DNA of 41,484 nucleotides, from NCBI GenBank assembly GCA_013298995.1, contig JAAFJW010000009.1, positions 1 to 41,484 of the forward strand, read 5' to 3'. The position numbers and the translations under genes were made by a program. The notes under the pieces were generated by a model that searched no databases, was not told the origin of the DNA, and saw only the letters and a program-made list of their open reading frames with translations. Source of the stretch: Sphingobacteriales bacterium (GTDB taxonomy: Bacteria > Bacteroidota > Bacteroidia > Sphingobacteriales > Sphingobacteriaceae). This document shows, piece after piece, positions 41,388-41,484 of the stretch; position 1 is the first letter of the stretch; each line of letters begins with the position of its first letter.

Positions 41388-41484
41388 TTAAATTTTAAGT
41401 TGAAACAGGTCGATTAACTCTGTTTGTTCTTTATTTTTCAGAATTAATTTGGTGTGTAACGTATTCGAGTATGTGGTTATAAAG
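41388..41484 (-). CDS. Possible 3' end of a gene running in from the right edge (partial)
   Basis: On the minus strand an open frame runs from the window edge to a TAA at 41388-41390, with about 31 residues ending KEQTELIDLFQLKI. It is too short for homology judgement, and 32 open codons can arise by chance. It is listed because no other gene explains the end of the window; 41220-41387 shows only a weak CTGCC/GGCAG hairpin (41252-41269). Confidence 0.25.
   Translation of the reverse strand, partial: FITTYSNTLHTKLILKNKEQTELIDLFQLKI

Overview
The window looks like a chromosomal stretch of a low-GC member of the Bacteroidota, probably an uncultured Chitinophagales/Sphingobacteriales-type lineage. 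The evidence is an alternative complex III (act) operon fused to an aa3-type cytochrome oxidase operon, futalosine-pathway menaquinone genes (mqnB, mqnD), an argB-proC-argE cluster, promoters of the TTTG-N19-23-TAnnTTTG type, and almost no Shine-Dalgarno sequences. There is no direct taxonomic marker such as 16S rRNA, so the assignment is inference from gene content and order.

Positions 1-6705 hold a type I restriction-modification locus with accessory genes: the 3' end of a probable hsdM, a RhuM-family gene with a PLD-like tail, hsdS, a GxxExxY-family gene, an AlbA_2/HATPase_c_4 gene and hsdR. Two accessory genes are bracketed by direct repeats. The rhuM-like gene lies between two 34-bp copies of the hsdM 3' end, and the GxxExxY gene lies between two imperfect 39-bp repeats. 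A striking 11-bp-periodic repeat array (4150-4301) lies between the AlbA_2/HATPase gene and hsdR. The locus therefore reads as a modular defence locus in which cassettes were inserted at gene junctions without breaking translational coupling. This is the best candidate here for an undescribed system.

Positions 7093-23699 hold the respiratory block on the + strand: actABCDEF, coxB (ctaC), coxA (ctaD), ctaA, ctaB, two subunit III genes, a subunit IV gene, a SCO-like gene, a DUF420 gene and a small CxxC membrane protein. A consensus promoter lies upstream of actA. A strong terminator hairpin sits between coxA and ctaA with only 12 nt before ctaA. The SCO-like protein has lost the Cys pair and the His that bind copper in its family.

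Positions 24090-31957 are mixed: rlpA-like gene (+), an orphan ABC ATPase with a palindromic operator candidate (-), a Fic AMPylase (-) preceded by a frameshifted tiny ORF, a phytoene desaturase-like gene (-), argB-proC-argE (+), and mqnD (-). Positions 32154-33394 hold a two-gene insert (DUF3800 protein plus a small putative nuclease or toxin-like protein) that separates mqnD from mqnB (33579-34241). A consensus promoter and hairpin next to the insert may define a small RNA.

Positions 34324-41219 on the + strand hold queD, a very large secreted GH2-family protein lacking the usual acid/base Glu, gcvT and comB. GC-rich palindromes recur in the intergenic gaps at about 23.8-24.0 kb and 34.8 kb. 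No rRNA, tRNA, CRISPR array or intact insertion sequence was recognised.
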